From: Nocardioides panzhihuensis
GTDB taxonomy: Bacteria; Actinomycetota; Actinomycetes; Propionibacteriales; Nocardioidaceae
Assembly: GCF_013408335.1 (NCBI RefSeq)
Contig: NZ_JACBZR010000001.1
Span: 5,543,501 to 5,607,500, forward strand
Reading direction: 5' to 3'
DNA: 64,000 nt
Positions 17,437 to 25,580 of this stretch are shown one piece after another; the first letter of the stretch is position 1, and every line of letters starts with the position of its first letter. A program made the position numbers and the translations under genes. Under the pieces are notes generated by a model, which was given only the letters and a program-made list of their open reading frames with translations, was not told the origin of the DNA and made no database searches.

Positions 17437-18012
17437 TCAGTTGGTGACGGCGTCGACCGAGATGCCCGCGAGCATGGCGTCGTACGCAGCTTGGGCGGTT
17501 TCCTGGGCGGTGGACCAGTCGGAGTTGTCGAAGTCCGTGTCCGGGTCGCAGTAGTCGTCCCAGATGCAGTCGTTCCAGGTGGTCGAGGACGCCGCATAGA
17601 TGGAGAGGGCCTTGTCGGCTGCGCGATAGGCCGAGTCGCAGGCTGGGCTGAGCTCGTCACGGTCTATTCGGTTTCGAAAGGCGGAAGCGTCGCCAATCGC
17701 AGTTGCGAGGTCGGCCTGGGTGATGCCGACCTCTGCGCGTGAAGAGGCGTCGAGAACGGCTTCTACGAACTCGCCGATCTCGTTGGTGCAGGTCGTGATT
17801 GCCTCGGCTGACTCCTGCTCGGAGCGATAGTCGGCCAGCAGGGTGGTGCCTAGCAGAGCGACGATGGCAAGGACGACGGCTACGACGGCGCCGAGCACCC
17901 AGGGCCACCGCGGCCGAGGAGACTCCGAGGCGGGGACGGGCGTTGCGTACGTGGGGTGTGCAGGCCAGTCGGACTGGTCGTGCCACGTGGGGTCTTCTGG
18001 AGCGTTGGACAT
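17437..18012 (-). CDS. Single-pass membrane protein of unknown function
   Basis: 191 residues: a cytoplasmic, Pro/Trp-containing N-terminus (~35 residues), one helix (WPWVLGAVVAVVLAIVALLGTTLL), then an extracytoplasmic helical domain with four Cys (TTCTNE, SPACDS, NDCIWDDYCDP) likely forming two disulfides. The layout resembles small actinobacterial surface or lipoprotein-like regulators. No family recognised. It lies 3' of the DUF4352 gene with a terminator between them, so it has its own promoter. Confidence 0.7.
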   Translation of the reverse strand: MSNAPEDPTWHDQSDWPAHPTYATPVPASESPRPRWPWVLGAVVAVVLAIVALLGTTLLADYRSEQESAEAITTCTNEIGEFVEAVLDASSRAEVGITQADLATAIGDASAFRNRIDRDELSPACDSAYRAADKALSIYAASSTTWNDCIWDDYCDPDTDFDNSDWSTAQETAQAAYDAMLAGISVDAVTN

Positions 18013-18052
18013 GGGATCTCCTTCTGAGCTGATGTCTGGCGCCCGAGACGGA

Positions 18053-18082
18053 TCAGGGGCAGCGACTCGTCGCTGCCCCTGA
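18053..18082 (-). terminator. 13-bp hairpin after the DUF4352 gene
   Basis: Perfect arms TCAGGGGCAGCGA / TCGCTGCCCCTGA around a CTCG loop, 10 bp beyond the stop at 18092 and 40 bp before the start of the next minus-strand gene. Confidence 0.8.
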
Positions 18083-18091
18083 TGGGATGCG

Positions 18092-18961
18092 CTACTTCAG
18101 GCCGAGTGCGAAGTGGGACTCGCCGCGCCCGAAGAGGTCGGAGACCTGGAGGATGCCGCCGGCGGCCTTTGCCGGGGGTACGTCGAAGACGAGCTTGCCC
18201 TTGGTCGCGAGGTCCGGCTGCATGTCGCGGAGGAAGAGGGACTCGTCGCCGAGGTAGATCGCGGCGTCGGAGCCCTCGTATCTCGTTCCGTCCTTGGCGA
18301 TGAACACCGCAGAGGTGTCCATGAACGTCTTGGTCTCGTCCTTGGTGTTCTCGATGGTGAGGTCGACGACCACGAAGACGCCGTCCGCTCGCTCGCCGAA
18401 CTCGCCGCCGACGTTGTCCTGGGTGCTCGCGCCGGTCACCGTGTAGGCGGTGCCCTCCAGCTTCGCGGTCTGTCCGACCTTGAACGGGCGCTTGGCAGAA
18501 CCTTGCTCGGGCTTGTCAGCCTTCGGCTTGTCGGCCTTCGGCTCGTCGCCGGTGGAAGCACTGGGAGCCGACTCGGTGGTGGCATCGGTCGCGCTGCCGG
18601 TGTCGTCGCCGCCGACTGCGCCGGCGATGGCACCGACTACCAGCACCCCGGCGACCGCACAGGCGCCGATCAGTGCTCCCTTGGAGTCTGTCGTCTGGCG
18701 GCTGAAGTTGCCGTACTCGTCGACGCGGAGCACCAAGCTCTGCCGCCGGTTCAGGTGCGCGATGAGCAGCCAGGCGACCGACCACAACCCGCAGGTGACG
18801 ATGGTGAGGATCAGGTGCAGGACGTGGTTCGTGCGGCCGCCCTTGGCCAGCACCGTGTGGTACTCGGTCTGCGACTCGACCCGCCAGCCGCCGTCGGCGA
18901 CCTCCTTGGCGACGGCCTGAGACATCTGCTGGCGCACGTTCGCCGTGGGCTCGTTGGTCAT
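18092..18961 (-). CDS. DUF4352-type membrane-anchored protein
   Basis: ATG 18961 has GAGGGAAG upstream; the longer reading lacks one. 289 residues: an N-terminal ~85-residue domain with two hydrophobic stretches (HLILTIVTCGLWSVAWLLIA is typical of small two-helix actinobacterial proteins), a further helix (ALIGACAVAGVLVVGAIAGAV), a low-complexity Ser/Thr then KADKPKADKPE linker, and a C-terminal beta-sandwich (KVGQTAKLEGTAYTVTGAS...FVVVDLTIENTKDETKTF) of the DUF4352 / telomeric-repeat-factor-like immunoglobulin type. It is probably surface exposed; the role is unknown. Confidence 0.78.
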   Translation of the reverse strand: MTNEPTANVRQQMSQAVAKEVADGGWRVESQTEYHTVLAKGGRTNHVLHLILTIVTCGLWSVAWLLIAHLNRRQSLVLRVDEYGNFSRQTTDSKGALIGACAVAGVLVVGAIAGAVGGDDTGSATDATTESAPSASTGDEPKADKPKADKPEQGSAKRPFKVGQTAKLEGTAYTVTGASTQDNVGGEFGERADGVFVVVDLTIENTKDETKTFMDTSAVFIAKDGTRYEGSDAAIYLGDESLFLRDMQPDLATKGKLVFDVPPAKAAGGILQVSDLFGRGESHFALGLK

Positions 18962-19144
18962 TGTTCTTCCCTCCCTCTGGCTGCGGGGTTGCAGCTCGTG
19001 ATGAGTGAAGGTTGACGCTGACAGGGTCGATCGACTACGGGGATCGCTGATAAGGGGGTTTAACGGCAATTCCTGCGTTTAGAGACCGCTGCTGGCTCTA
19101 TGGTGAGGCGAAGTATCGGAATCGAGCTGGGAAGGGGTTGCGAT

Positions 19145-21031
19145 GTGAAGCCGGTTGCACCGACGCTGACCATGCAGGACATTGCGGACCTGGCGCATGT
19201 GAGCCGCCCAGCCGTTTCGATGTGGCGCCGGCGGCCCAACGTACGTGGCAGGGTGATCCCCTTTCCGGCGGCGGTCGACACAGTTGCTGGCATCGAGCGG
19301 TTCGACCGCGACGAGATCGTTGCTTGGCTGGCGGAGACGGGTCGTGGGAACAACCCCGATCATGCGTACGACGCCCCGACTCTGTCCGCACCGCTGGACG
19401 TCGACACGGAGACCGTGGTGGCCCTGCTGTGTCTGCGGGCGCTCGGAGTCACCGAACTCGAGCCGCTGACCCCGAGCGGTGTCGCAGCGGCCGCTGCCGA
19501 CCACGATCCGGAGGATCTGCTGGTGAAGCGCGAGATGGCCGGAGCAGTGCTCGACGCCGCGACGCTGCGCTACGTGGACGACCTGGTCGAAGGGTCGTAC
19601 GGCTTCAGTGACGCGTTGGTGCGGATCGGATCCGGGAGGTTGCGCCGGGAGTCTCAGGATGCTGGGTTCGCCCACGAGCTCCTCACGCTGCTTCGTACCG
19701 TCGTCGAGACAGCCCGTCTCCACCTCGGCGACGACGTCGCTCTGGATCCAGGAGGCGACACCCAGCTCGCCATCGAGCTCGCGGATGGGTTCGCAGGTCT
19801 GCTCCTAGGTGAGAACGAGGCCGCACGACAGCTGCGCCGGCGGGCTCTCGTCAAGGGAGTCGAGGTCGTCGACCATGCAGCCAGCTCGGTACGCGTGGTT
19901 TCGCTGATCGGGTTCACGGACTCGGAGGCGCTGATAGCGGTCGACGATGCAGTCCTCGAGCTCGGTCCGTTCGACGCGGCCATTGTTCTCGGGCCGTCGA
20001 CACTACTCTGTGACCGGCTCGCCGGCGACCTGGACGCGCAGCGAGCGCAGACGCTTCGGTCCGGAAACCTGGGTTTCGCTGCGAGGCTCCCACGGGGCAT
20101 GCGCAAAGATGCTGCGCGACAAGGTCTGGGGCTCTGGGTCCTCTCCGGACAGGTCCACACGGATCGAGTCCGCGTGGCCGATCTGACAGGTGCCGATCTC
20201 GACCTCGCCGATCTGGCTTCCGACCTCAGCGGCGCGCTGGCCCAGACCGAAGACCGCGCGTTTCGTTACGCGCTCGCCGTCGATCTGGCGCCGGTCCGAG
20301 CGGGGAAGGCGTCGCTGGTGCCACGTGGTGCGGTCGCGCCGCGGCTGGGCACGTCGCACGAGCGTGATCACCTCGACCGGGTCCATGCCGCGACGCTGAC
20401 GACCAGCACCTCGCTGACGGGCTTCGATGTCGACGTCGACCGGGCGCCGGGTTCGGTCGTGCTCCGCCAGCGATCGCTTGCCGAGCTCTGCGACGGAGGC
20501 CATCTCAAACGTATCCGTGGAGCCCGGATCGACCTCGGTCACGCCGATCCGGATGGGACCGTCCCGGTCCTTGCCGCGGACGGGGCGACAGCCGGCGTAC
20601 GCCTTGATCCTTTCGACGCCGAGCGGCACTACCCTCATGCCGCGAGGACCGAGCCGGGGGACGTCGTCTTCAGAGACAAGGGCACCCCGGCGGCTCTCGT
20701 GGACGAGACCGGCGGCGCCATGGTGCGGTCGCCGTCCAGGATCCTGCGGCTGATGAAGGGTGCGCCGGTCGGCCCGTATGCGCTGGCTGCGATCATCAAC
20801 CGGCAGACCGGCGGCGAGTGGGAGGCCTGGACGGTCCCGGCGCTGGCGGCCGAAGCCGGAGACGCACTCGACCGCACCCTGGCCGGCATCGACGACCACA
20901 TCGATGAGCTGCGCCGTCGCCTGGCGGCAGCCCACGAGCTCCAGAACGCACTCATCGACGGAGTGGCCGCAGGCACGGTCACCCTCGACACCGACCACCA
21001 GTCCGACAGCACCCAGAGGAGAGCAGGCTGA
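19145..21031 (+). CDS. HTH protein with type I specificity-like C-terminus (R-M associated)
   Basis: I favour GTG 19145 (VKPVAPTLTMQDIADLAHV), which follows GGGAAGGGG; ATG 19100 is possible. 628 residues. Residues ~9-70 are a helix-turn-helix (IADLAHVSRPAVSMWRRR) plus FDRDEIVAWLAETGRG, the same N-terminus seen in large actinobacterial N-6 methylases. The middle lacks FxGxG and NPPF/NPPY catalytic motifs (the site reads FDAAIVLGPSTLL). The C-terminal ~130 residues (GDVVFRDKGTPAALVDETGG...LAAIINRQTGGEWEAWTVPAL, then a paired-helix tail) look like a type I S-subunit recognition domain. I infer a methylase relative that has lost catalysis. Its stop overlaps hsdM (TGATG), so it belongs to the R-M operon. 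Confidence 0.7.
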   Translation: MKPVAPTLTMQDIADLAHVSRPAVSMWRRRPNVRGRVIPFPAAVDTVAGIERFDRDEIVAWLAETGRGNNPDHAYDAPTLSAPLDVDTETVVALLCLRALGVTELEPLTPSGVAAAAADHDPEDLLVKREMAGAVLDAATLRYVDDLVEGSYGFSDALVRIGSGRLRRESQDAGFAHELLTLLRTVVETARLHLGDDVALDPGGDTQLAIELADGFAGLLLGENEAARQLRRRALVKGVEVVDHAASSVRVVSLIGFTDSEALIAVDDAVLELGPFDAAIVLGPSTLLCDRLAGDLDAQRAQTLRSGNLGFAARLPRGMRKDAARQGLGLWVLSGQVHTDRVRVADLTGADLDLADLASDLSGALAQTEDRAFRYALAVDLAPVRAGKASLVPRGAVAPRLGTSHERDHLDRVHAATLTTSTSLTGFDVDVDRAPGSVVLRQRSLAELCDGGHLKRIRGARIDLGHADPDGTVPVLAADGATAGVRLDPFDAERHYPHAARTEPGDVVFRDKGTPAALVDETGGAMVRSPSRILRLMKGAPVGPYALAAIINRQTGGEWEAWTVPALAAEAGDALDRTLAGIDDHIDELRRRLAAAHELQNALIDGVAAGTVTLDTDHQSDSTQRRAG

Positions 21032-22734
21032 TGCCACCACGTAAGAAGAAGGATCCGTCGACACCGTCGACGATGGACGAGCTCAAGGACATGCTCTGGA
21101 AGGCCGCCGACAAGCTTCGCGGCTCGCTCTCGGCGGCGCAGTACAAGGACGTCATCCTCGGCCTGGTCTTCCTGAAGTACGTCTCCGACGCCTTCGAGGA
21201 GCGCCGCGAGACCATCCGCACCGATCTGCTCGCGGACGGCTACGACGAGGACCAGATCGCCGACCTGATCGACGACGCCGAGGAGTACCAGGGCTACGGC
21301 GTCTTCCTGGTCCCCGCCCAGGCCCGCTGGCAGCACCTCGCCGAGAACGCCAAGGGCAAGCCCGCGATCGGTGACGAGGCGGGCCGCACGATCGGCTCGC
21401 TCGTCGACGAGGCCATGGACGCGATCATGAACGCCAACGAGTCCCTGCGCGGGACCCTGCCGCGGCTCTACAACAAGGACAACATCGACCAGCGCCGCCT
21501 CGGCGAGCTGATCGACCTGTTCAACTCGATGCGCTTCTCCCGCCAGGGCGAGCATCGTGCGCGCGACCTGATGGGTGAGGTCTACGAGTACTTCCTCGCC
21601 AAGTTCGCCGCTGCCGAGGGCAAGCGCGGCGGCGAGTTCTTCACGCCGCCGGCGGTCGTACGCACCATCGTCGAGGTCCTCGAGCCGACCTCGGGTCGCG
21701 TCTACGACCCCTGCTGCGGCTCGGGTGGCATGTTCGTCCAGGCCGAGAAGTTCATCGAGACCCACGACGGCGACCCGACCGCGATCTCGATCTATGGTCA
21801 GGAGGCCAACGAGGAAACCTGGCGCCTGGCGAAGATGAACCTCGCCATCCACGGCATCAACAACTCCGGCCTCGGCCCCCGCTGGGGCGACACCTTCGCC
21901 CGAGACATCCACCCCGATGTCCAGGTCGACTACGTGATGGCCAACCCGCCTTTCAACATTAAGTCCTGGGCCCGCAACACCGAGGACCCCCGCTGGCGCT
22001 ACGGCGTACCTCCCGCCAACAACGCCAACTACGCCTGGATCCAGCACATCCTCTCCAAGCTCGCGCCCGGCGGTAAGGCCGGCGTGGTCATGGCCAACGG
22101 CTCGATGTCGTCCAACTCCAACGGCGAAGGCGACATCCGAGCCCAGATCGTCGAAGCGGACCTGGTTTCTTGCATGGTGGCATTGCCCACCCAGCTCTTC
22201 CGCTCCACCGGCATCCCCGTCTGCATCTGGTTCTTCGCCAAGAACAAGGGCTCCCGCGCCGGCGAAGTCCTCTTCATCGACGCCCGCAACCTCGGCTACA
22301 TGGTCGACCGCGCCGAGCGCTCGTTGTCCGACGAAGACATCGCCAAGATCGGCGACACCTACCACCGCTGGATGAACGGCCCCTCGACCAGCGACCAGCC
22401 GGCGCTGTTTGAGCCGTCGTCACCGTCGGTCGAGCCCTCGTCCCCGTTGGTTGAGCCGGATTCGCGAGGAACGAGCGAATCCGTGTCGAAACCAACACAG
22501 TCGCCGTACGAAGACATCCCCGGCTTCTGCAAGTCAGCCACGTTGGCCGACATCAAGGCAGCCGACTACGCACTCACCCCCGGCCGCTACGTAGGCGCCC
22601 CCGAAGCAGAAGACGACGGGGAACCCGTCGACGTCAAGATCAACCGCCTCACGACCGAGCTTCTGGAGGCGTTCGACGAGTCAGCCCGCCTCGAGAAGGT
22701 CGTGCGCCAGCAGTTGGAGCGCCTCGATGCGTGA
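21031..22734 (+). CDS. hsdM: Type I restriction-modification methyltransferase subunit HsdM
   Basis: 567 residues, an N-6 adenine DNA methyltransferase. The N-terminal HsdM helical domain (LWKAADKLRGSLSAAQYKDVILGLVFLKYVSDAFEERR) is followed by GEVYEYFLAKFAAAEGKRGGEFFTPP, motif I DPCCGSGG (~226) and catalytic NPPF (~304). It works with HsdS and HsdR to modify the host sequence. Residues ~460-490 (SVEPSSPLVEPDSRGTSESV) are an unusual linker encoded by a REP-like palindrome at 22449-22493. It overlaps hsdS by 8 bases. Confidence 0.96.
   Translation: MPPRKKKDPSTPSTMDELKDMLWKAADKLRGSLSAAQYKDVILGLVFLKYVSDAFEERRETIRTDLLADGYDEDQIADLIDDAEEYQGYGVFLVPAQARWQHLAENAKGKPAIGDEAGRTIGSLVDEAMDAIMNANESLRGTLPRLYNKDNIDQRRLGELIDLFNSMRFSRQGEHRARDLMGEVYEYFLAKFAAAEGKRGGEFFTPPAVVRTIVEVLEPTSGRVYDPCCGSGGMFVQAEKFIETHDGDPTAISIYGQEANEETWRLAKMNLAIHGINNSGLGPRWGDTFARDIHPDVQVDYVMANPPFNIKSWARNTEDPRWRYGVPPANNANYAWIQHILSKLAPGGKAGVVMANGSMSSNSNGEGDIRAQIVEADLVSCMVALPTQLFRSTGIPVCIWFFAKNKGSRAGEVLFIDARNLGYMVDRAERSLSDEDIAKIGDTYHRWMNGPSTSDQPALFEPSSPSVEPSSPLVEPDSRGTSESVSKPTQSPYEDIPGFCKSATLADIKAADYALTPGRYVGAPEAEDDGEPVDVKINRLTTELLEAFDESARLEKVVRQQLERLDA
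22449..22493. repeat. REP-like palindrome inside hsdM
   Basis: GGTTGAGCCGGATTCGCGAG followed by an imperfect complement ending GAATCCGTGTCGAAACC. Arms pair as GGATTCGC/GCGAATCC with outer GGTT/AACC. It is 45 bp long (15 codons) and in frame. The GGTTGAG...CGAAACC ends recall intergenic palindromes common in Nocardioides-type genomes. Confidence 0.65.
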
Positions 22735-23884
22735 TCTGATCCTCGGTGAGTCGCTTGAAGCCTTGATCGATCACCGCGGGAAGACTCCCGCCAAACTTGG
22801 ATCTGACTTCCAAGCTGATGGTGTTCCCGTCGCTTCCGCGATTCTGGTTAAGAACGGGCGCCTCGATCTCAGCGACGCAAGATTTGTCGACAGCAAGACC
22901 TATGCACGGTGGATGGGGGTGCCGACCCGTGCCGGCGATGTCCTACTCACCTCGGAAGCGCCGTTAGGACGTGTTGCCAGGGTGCCCTCGGATGAGCCGC
23001 TGGTCCTCGGTCAGCGCCTATACGGGCTGCGGGGCCGAGAAGGCATACTCGACTCGGGCTATCTCTATTACGCTCTTCAAACCGAACGGGTGCGGTCCGA
23101 CCTTGTCGGCAGATCGACGGGAACGACAGTCTTCGGGATCCGGCAGTCATCGCTCCGCAACATTGTCATCCCGGCGCCATCGTTTGAGGAGCAGCGCTCC
23201 ATCGCCGAGGTCCTAGGCGCCCTCGACGACAAGATCGCCGGCAACGAGCGCGTCATCGCGTCCGCTGATCAGCTGGCTACTGCTCTGATGCAGCAGGCGC
23301 TGGTCGACCGTTCGGTGCCGTTGGTCGAGGTCGCAGCAGTTACCATGGGCTCGTCGCCACCGGGAACGAGCTATAACGAAGACGGCACGGGGATGCCCTT
23401 CTATCAAGGTGTTCGTGACTTCGGCGTGCGGTTCCCGACTCGACGTGTCTGGACGACTGAGCCAGTTCGGACTGCAGCCGAGCGCGATGTGCTGTTGAGC
23501 GTCCGTGCTCCTGTAGGTCGCACCAATGTCGCAAACGAGCAACTCTGTTTGGGGCGCGGCGTTGCCGGACTCCGCCCGCGGGACGGTCGCTCAGCCACTC
23601 TCCTGCATCAGGTCCGTGCGGCCAGTAGCGCCTGGGCCCCTTACGAGGCCGAGGGCACCGTCTTCGGTTCGATCAATAAGAGTCAGCTCGAGTCGATCGA
23701 GATTCCCGCCATCGATCCGGCCGCCGCCGACGTACTTGAGGGCCAACTGCACGCACTCGAAGCACAGATAGCGTCAGCGCTCGCGGAGAACGTCAAACTC
23801 GCCGCATTCCGCGACGAACTCCTCCCCCTCCTGATGTCCGGGAAGCTTCGAGTGAAGGACATCGACGCGACAGTGCTGGCCTGA
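22727..23884 (+). CDS. hsdS: Type I restriction-modification specificity subunit HsdS
   Basis: 385 residues with the duplicated S-subunit layout: a first target-recognition domain (VASAILVKNGRLDLSDARFV...GDVLLTSEAPLGRVA), a conserved helix (PSFEEQRSIAEVLGALDDKIAGNERVI), a second recognition domain (MGSSPPGTSYNEDGTGMPFYQG...RDVLLSVRAPVGRTN) and a terminal helix (QIASALAENVKLAAFRDELLPLLMSGKLRV). The two recognition domains set the bipartite DNA target for both HsdM and HsdR. Codon use is less GC-biased than in hsdM, as is usual for frequently exchanged hsdS genes. Confidence 0.94.
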   Translation: MRDLILGESLEALIDHRGKTPAKLGSDFQADGVPVASAILVKNGRLDLSDARFVDSKTYARWMGVPTRAGDVLLTSEAPLGRVARVPSDEPLVLGQRLYGLRGREGILDSGYLYYALQTERVRSDLVGRSTGTTVFGIRQSSLRNIVIPAPSFEEQRSIAEVLGALDDKIAGNERVIASADQLATALMQQALVDRSVPLVEVAAVTMGSSPPGTSYNEDGTGMPFYQGVRDFGVRFPTRRVWTTEPVRTAAERDVLLSVRAPVGRTNVANEQLCLGRGVAGLRPRDGRSATLLHQVRAASSAWAPYEAEGTVFGSINKSQLESIEIPAIDPAAADVLEGQLHALEAQIASALAENVKLAAFRDELLPLLMSGKLRVKDIDATVLA

Positions 23885-23907
23885 TCAGCGAGCAGCGTGG
23901 TCACTCC

Positions 23908-23965
23908 CCTCACATGTGTGCAAGTGACCACCCGAGCCTCACATGTGTGCAAGTGACCACCCGAG
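23908..23965. repeat. Perfect 29-bp tandem repeat (two copies)
   Basis: Copies at 23908-23936 and 23937-23965 are identical: CCTCACATGTGTGCAAGTGA followed by CCACCCGAG. Each contains the palindrome CACATGTG, and AGTGACC at the end of each unit is the complement of GGTCACT at 23899. It lies between hsdS and the gene at 24086, where an iteron-like operator or recombination scar is possible. The rest of the gap holds a candidate promoter (TTGCCG at 24048, TATTGT at 24073) only 8 bases before GTG 24086, which would give a nearly leaderless mRNA. Confidence 0.8.
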
Positions 23966-24085
23966 AGGTGTCCGCCGAGGACGTCTCCCCGTGCATACGG
24001 GGTTCTGACGATGGGCCGCGGCCGGCGGGGTCCAGAGACTGAGAAAGTTGCCGAGAGCTTGCGAGTGTGAAGTATTGTGTGAAGT

Positions 24086-24898
24086 GTGGCGGCCTTCACT
24101 TCTCTCAGCAGCCCATTCGGTTCCGAGGCGATCGTCGAGGTCCCACTGCCGGATGCGCCGCTAGCGTTGACGCTCGCGCAGATCAGGTTTCCGAGCCTGT
24201 CCGCGTTGGCGGATGAGCACGCGGCGGGCGACGTCGTGAGTCGGCTGAAGGATGCGTACCCGTCCTTTGCGCGTGAGCACGAGGTCGGTTTCCTGCTGAC
24301 TCCCGACGGGGTGACCAGCCAGCAGCAGGGCGAAACCATCTGGAGAGTCCAGTCGGAAGACGGGGGGTGGAAAGTTGGGTTCTCCTCTGGATTTCTCAGC
24401 CTCGAAACCACGGACTACTCGAGCAGGGAAGACTTCTGCGAACGGTTGGGAGAGGCTTGGCGCGCGTTCGTTGAGGTGGTCGGCGAACCAGGGGTCCAGC
24501 GGATCGGCTTTCGCTACGTCAACCGTGTGTCTGAACGGCCGTTTCTTGACCAGCTCGGAACCATGGTGCGCCCCGAGTTGGTAGGAGCAATGTTCGTTGG
24601 GGCCAACGCAGCACCGGTCGCGCAGAGCATGGCTCAGAACCTGTATGCCCGCAGCGAGTCTGACCAGTTGCTGGCTCGATGGGGGATCTTGGCTCCTGGA
24701 GAGACGTTCCTACCGTCGGTTCCCGCCCTGGACCGGCACTCATGGCTTCTTGATCTGGACTCCTTTCGCTCGTTCGAGCAGCCGACCAAGGGCGTAGATG
24801 CAGTCGGGGTGGCCCGCGATCTCGGAGAAGCGGCCTATCGGTTCTTCCGGTGGGCCGTGACCAAGGAGTTTCTGCAGCATTTTGGAGGTGAGGTCTGA
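24086..24898 (+). CDS. TIGR04255 family protein
   Basis: 270 residues starting at GTG 24086. The N-terminal half has VPLPDAPLALTLAQIRFP and the mid-protein run FVEVVGEPGVQRIGFRYVNRV is the hallmark of the TIGR04255 family, followed by conserved C-terminal helices ending FRWAVTKEFLQHFGG. These proteins are often found in defence-gene neighbourhoods, but no activity has been assigned. Its stop overlaps the next start (ATG at 24898), so it is co-translated with the HTH/VbhA-like gene and the Fic gene, forming a three-gene module between hsdS and hsdR. Confidence 0.78.
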   Translation: MAAFTSLSSPFGSEAIVEVPLPDAPLALTLAQIRFPSLSALADEHAAGDVVSRLKDAYPSFAREHEVGFLLTPDGVTSQQQGETIWRVQSEDGGWKVGFSSGFLSLETTDYSSREDFCERLGEAWRAFVEVVGEPGVQRIGFRYVNRVSERPFLDQLGTMVRPELVGAMFVGANAAPVAQSMAQNLYARSESDQLLARWGILAPGETFLPSVPALDRHSWLLDLDSFRSFEQPTKGVDAVGVARDLGEAAYRFFRWAVTKEFLQHFGGEV

Positions 24899-25575
24899 TG
24901 ACGATCGCATACGACGCCGCGGCACCGCTCGGCGACAGCGCGCGGGTTGCCGCTACCTCGGCATCTCCTCTCGCCAGAAAGATCGCCGAGTCGGCGATCG
25001 CCGTCGCTGCCGCGGTGGGGATGACGGCAACGATCTCGGTGGGTCCCGCCTCAGCGGCAACTGAGCATCGGCGTTTCGAGCGATCCGAGCTTCGCGGACC
25101 CGTGGAACGGCCGACGCCGGCGGAGCGTGGGGTGCCAGCTGGTCGCTCGGACCAGGAAACGATCAACTGGATCAAGGATCGGTCCGGACTGACCTGGGAG
25201 CAGCTCGCGCAGGCGTTCAGCGTCTCGCGGCGGGCGGTTCACATGTGGCAGAGCGGAAGCAGGGTCAGTGCAGCCAATGCCGAGGCACTGCACTGGTTCG
25301 CGGATCTGGTCAGAAGCAACCTGCGTGATACCGCTGAACTGACGAGATCGGCCCTGCTCGATGTAGGCCCGAGCGGCGTCAGCGCGGTCGACATGTTCAG
25401 GACGGGGCGCGAGAGGAGGCCGCGGGAGCGTGCTCTCGCGGAGATCGAGGTTGGCCAGCAGGCCGCTGGTCATACACCGACGGCGGAGGACATGCGCCGC
25501 GCTGCGCGTGTCCTGGATGGCGAACTCACACCTGAGGAAGCCCGGGTTGAGCTGATGAAGAAGTACCGCAAGTAG
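24898..25575 (+). CDS. HTH protein with VbhA-like C-terminus, putative Fic antitoxin
   Basis: 225 residues. A hydrophobic stretch occupies ~29-55. Residues ~86-140 form an XRE-like HTH (RSGLTWEQLAQAFSVSRRAVHMWQSG). The last ~45 residues (TPTAEDMRRAARVLDGELTPEEARVELMKKYRK) have the VbhA antitoxin pattern, ending in a G-E-L/I-x-P/S-x-E turn and basic tail. The Fic gene starts 5 bp after the stop. In VbhA the inhibitory helix carries S-x-x-x-E-G; by eye the aligned segment here is GQQAAG (residues 186-191), lacking both Ser and Glu. The HTH could allow autoregulation. Antitoxin role is inferred from position and tail. Confidence 0.65.
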   Translation: MTIAYDAAAPLGDSARVAATSASPLARKIAESAIAVAAAVGMTATISVGPASAATEHRRFERSELRGPVERPTPAERGVPAGRSDQETINWIKDRSGLTWEQLAQAFSVSRRAVHMWQSGSRVSAANAEALHWFADLVRSNLRDTAELTRSALLDVGPSGVSAVDMFRTGRERRPRERALAEIEVGQQAAGHTPTAEDMRRAARVLDGELTPEEARVELMKKYRK

Positions 25576-25580
25576 GTCGG

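Noticed and set aside
23908..23965. Two identical 29-bp units considered as a CRISPR array
   Set aside because: Units are directly adjacent with no spacers, there are only two, and no cas genes are in the window.
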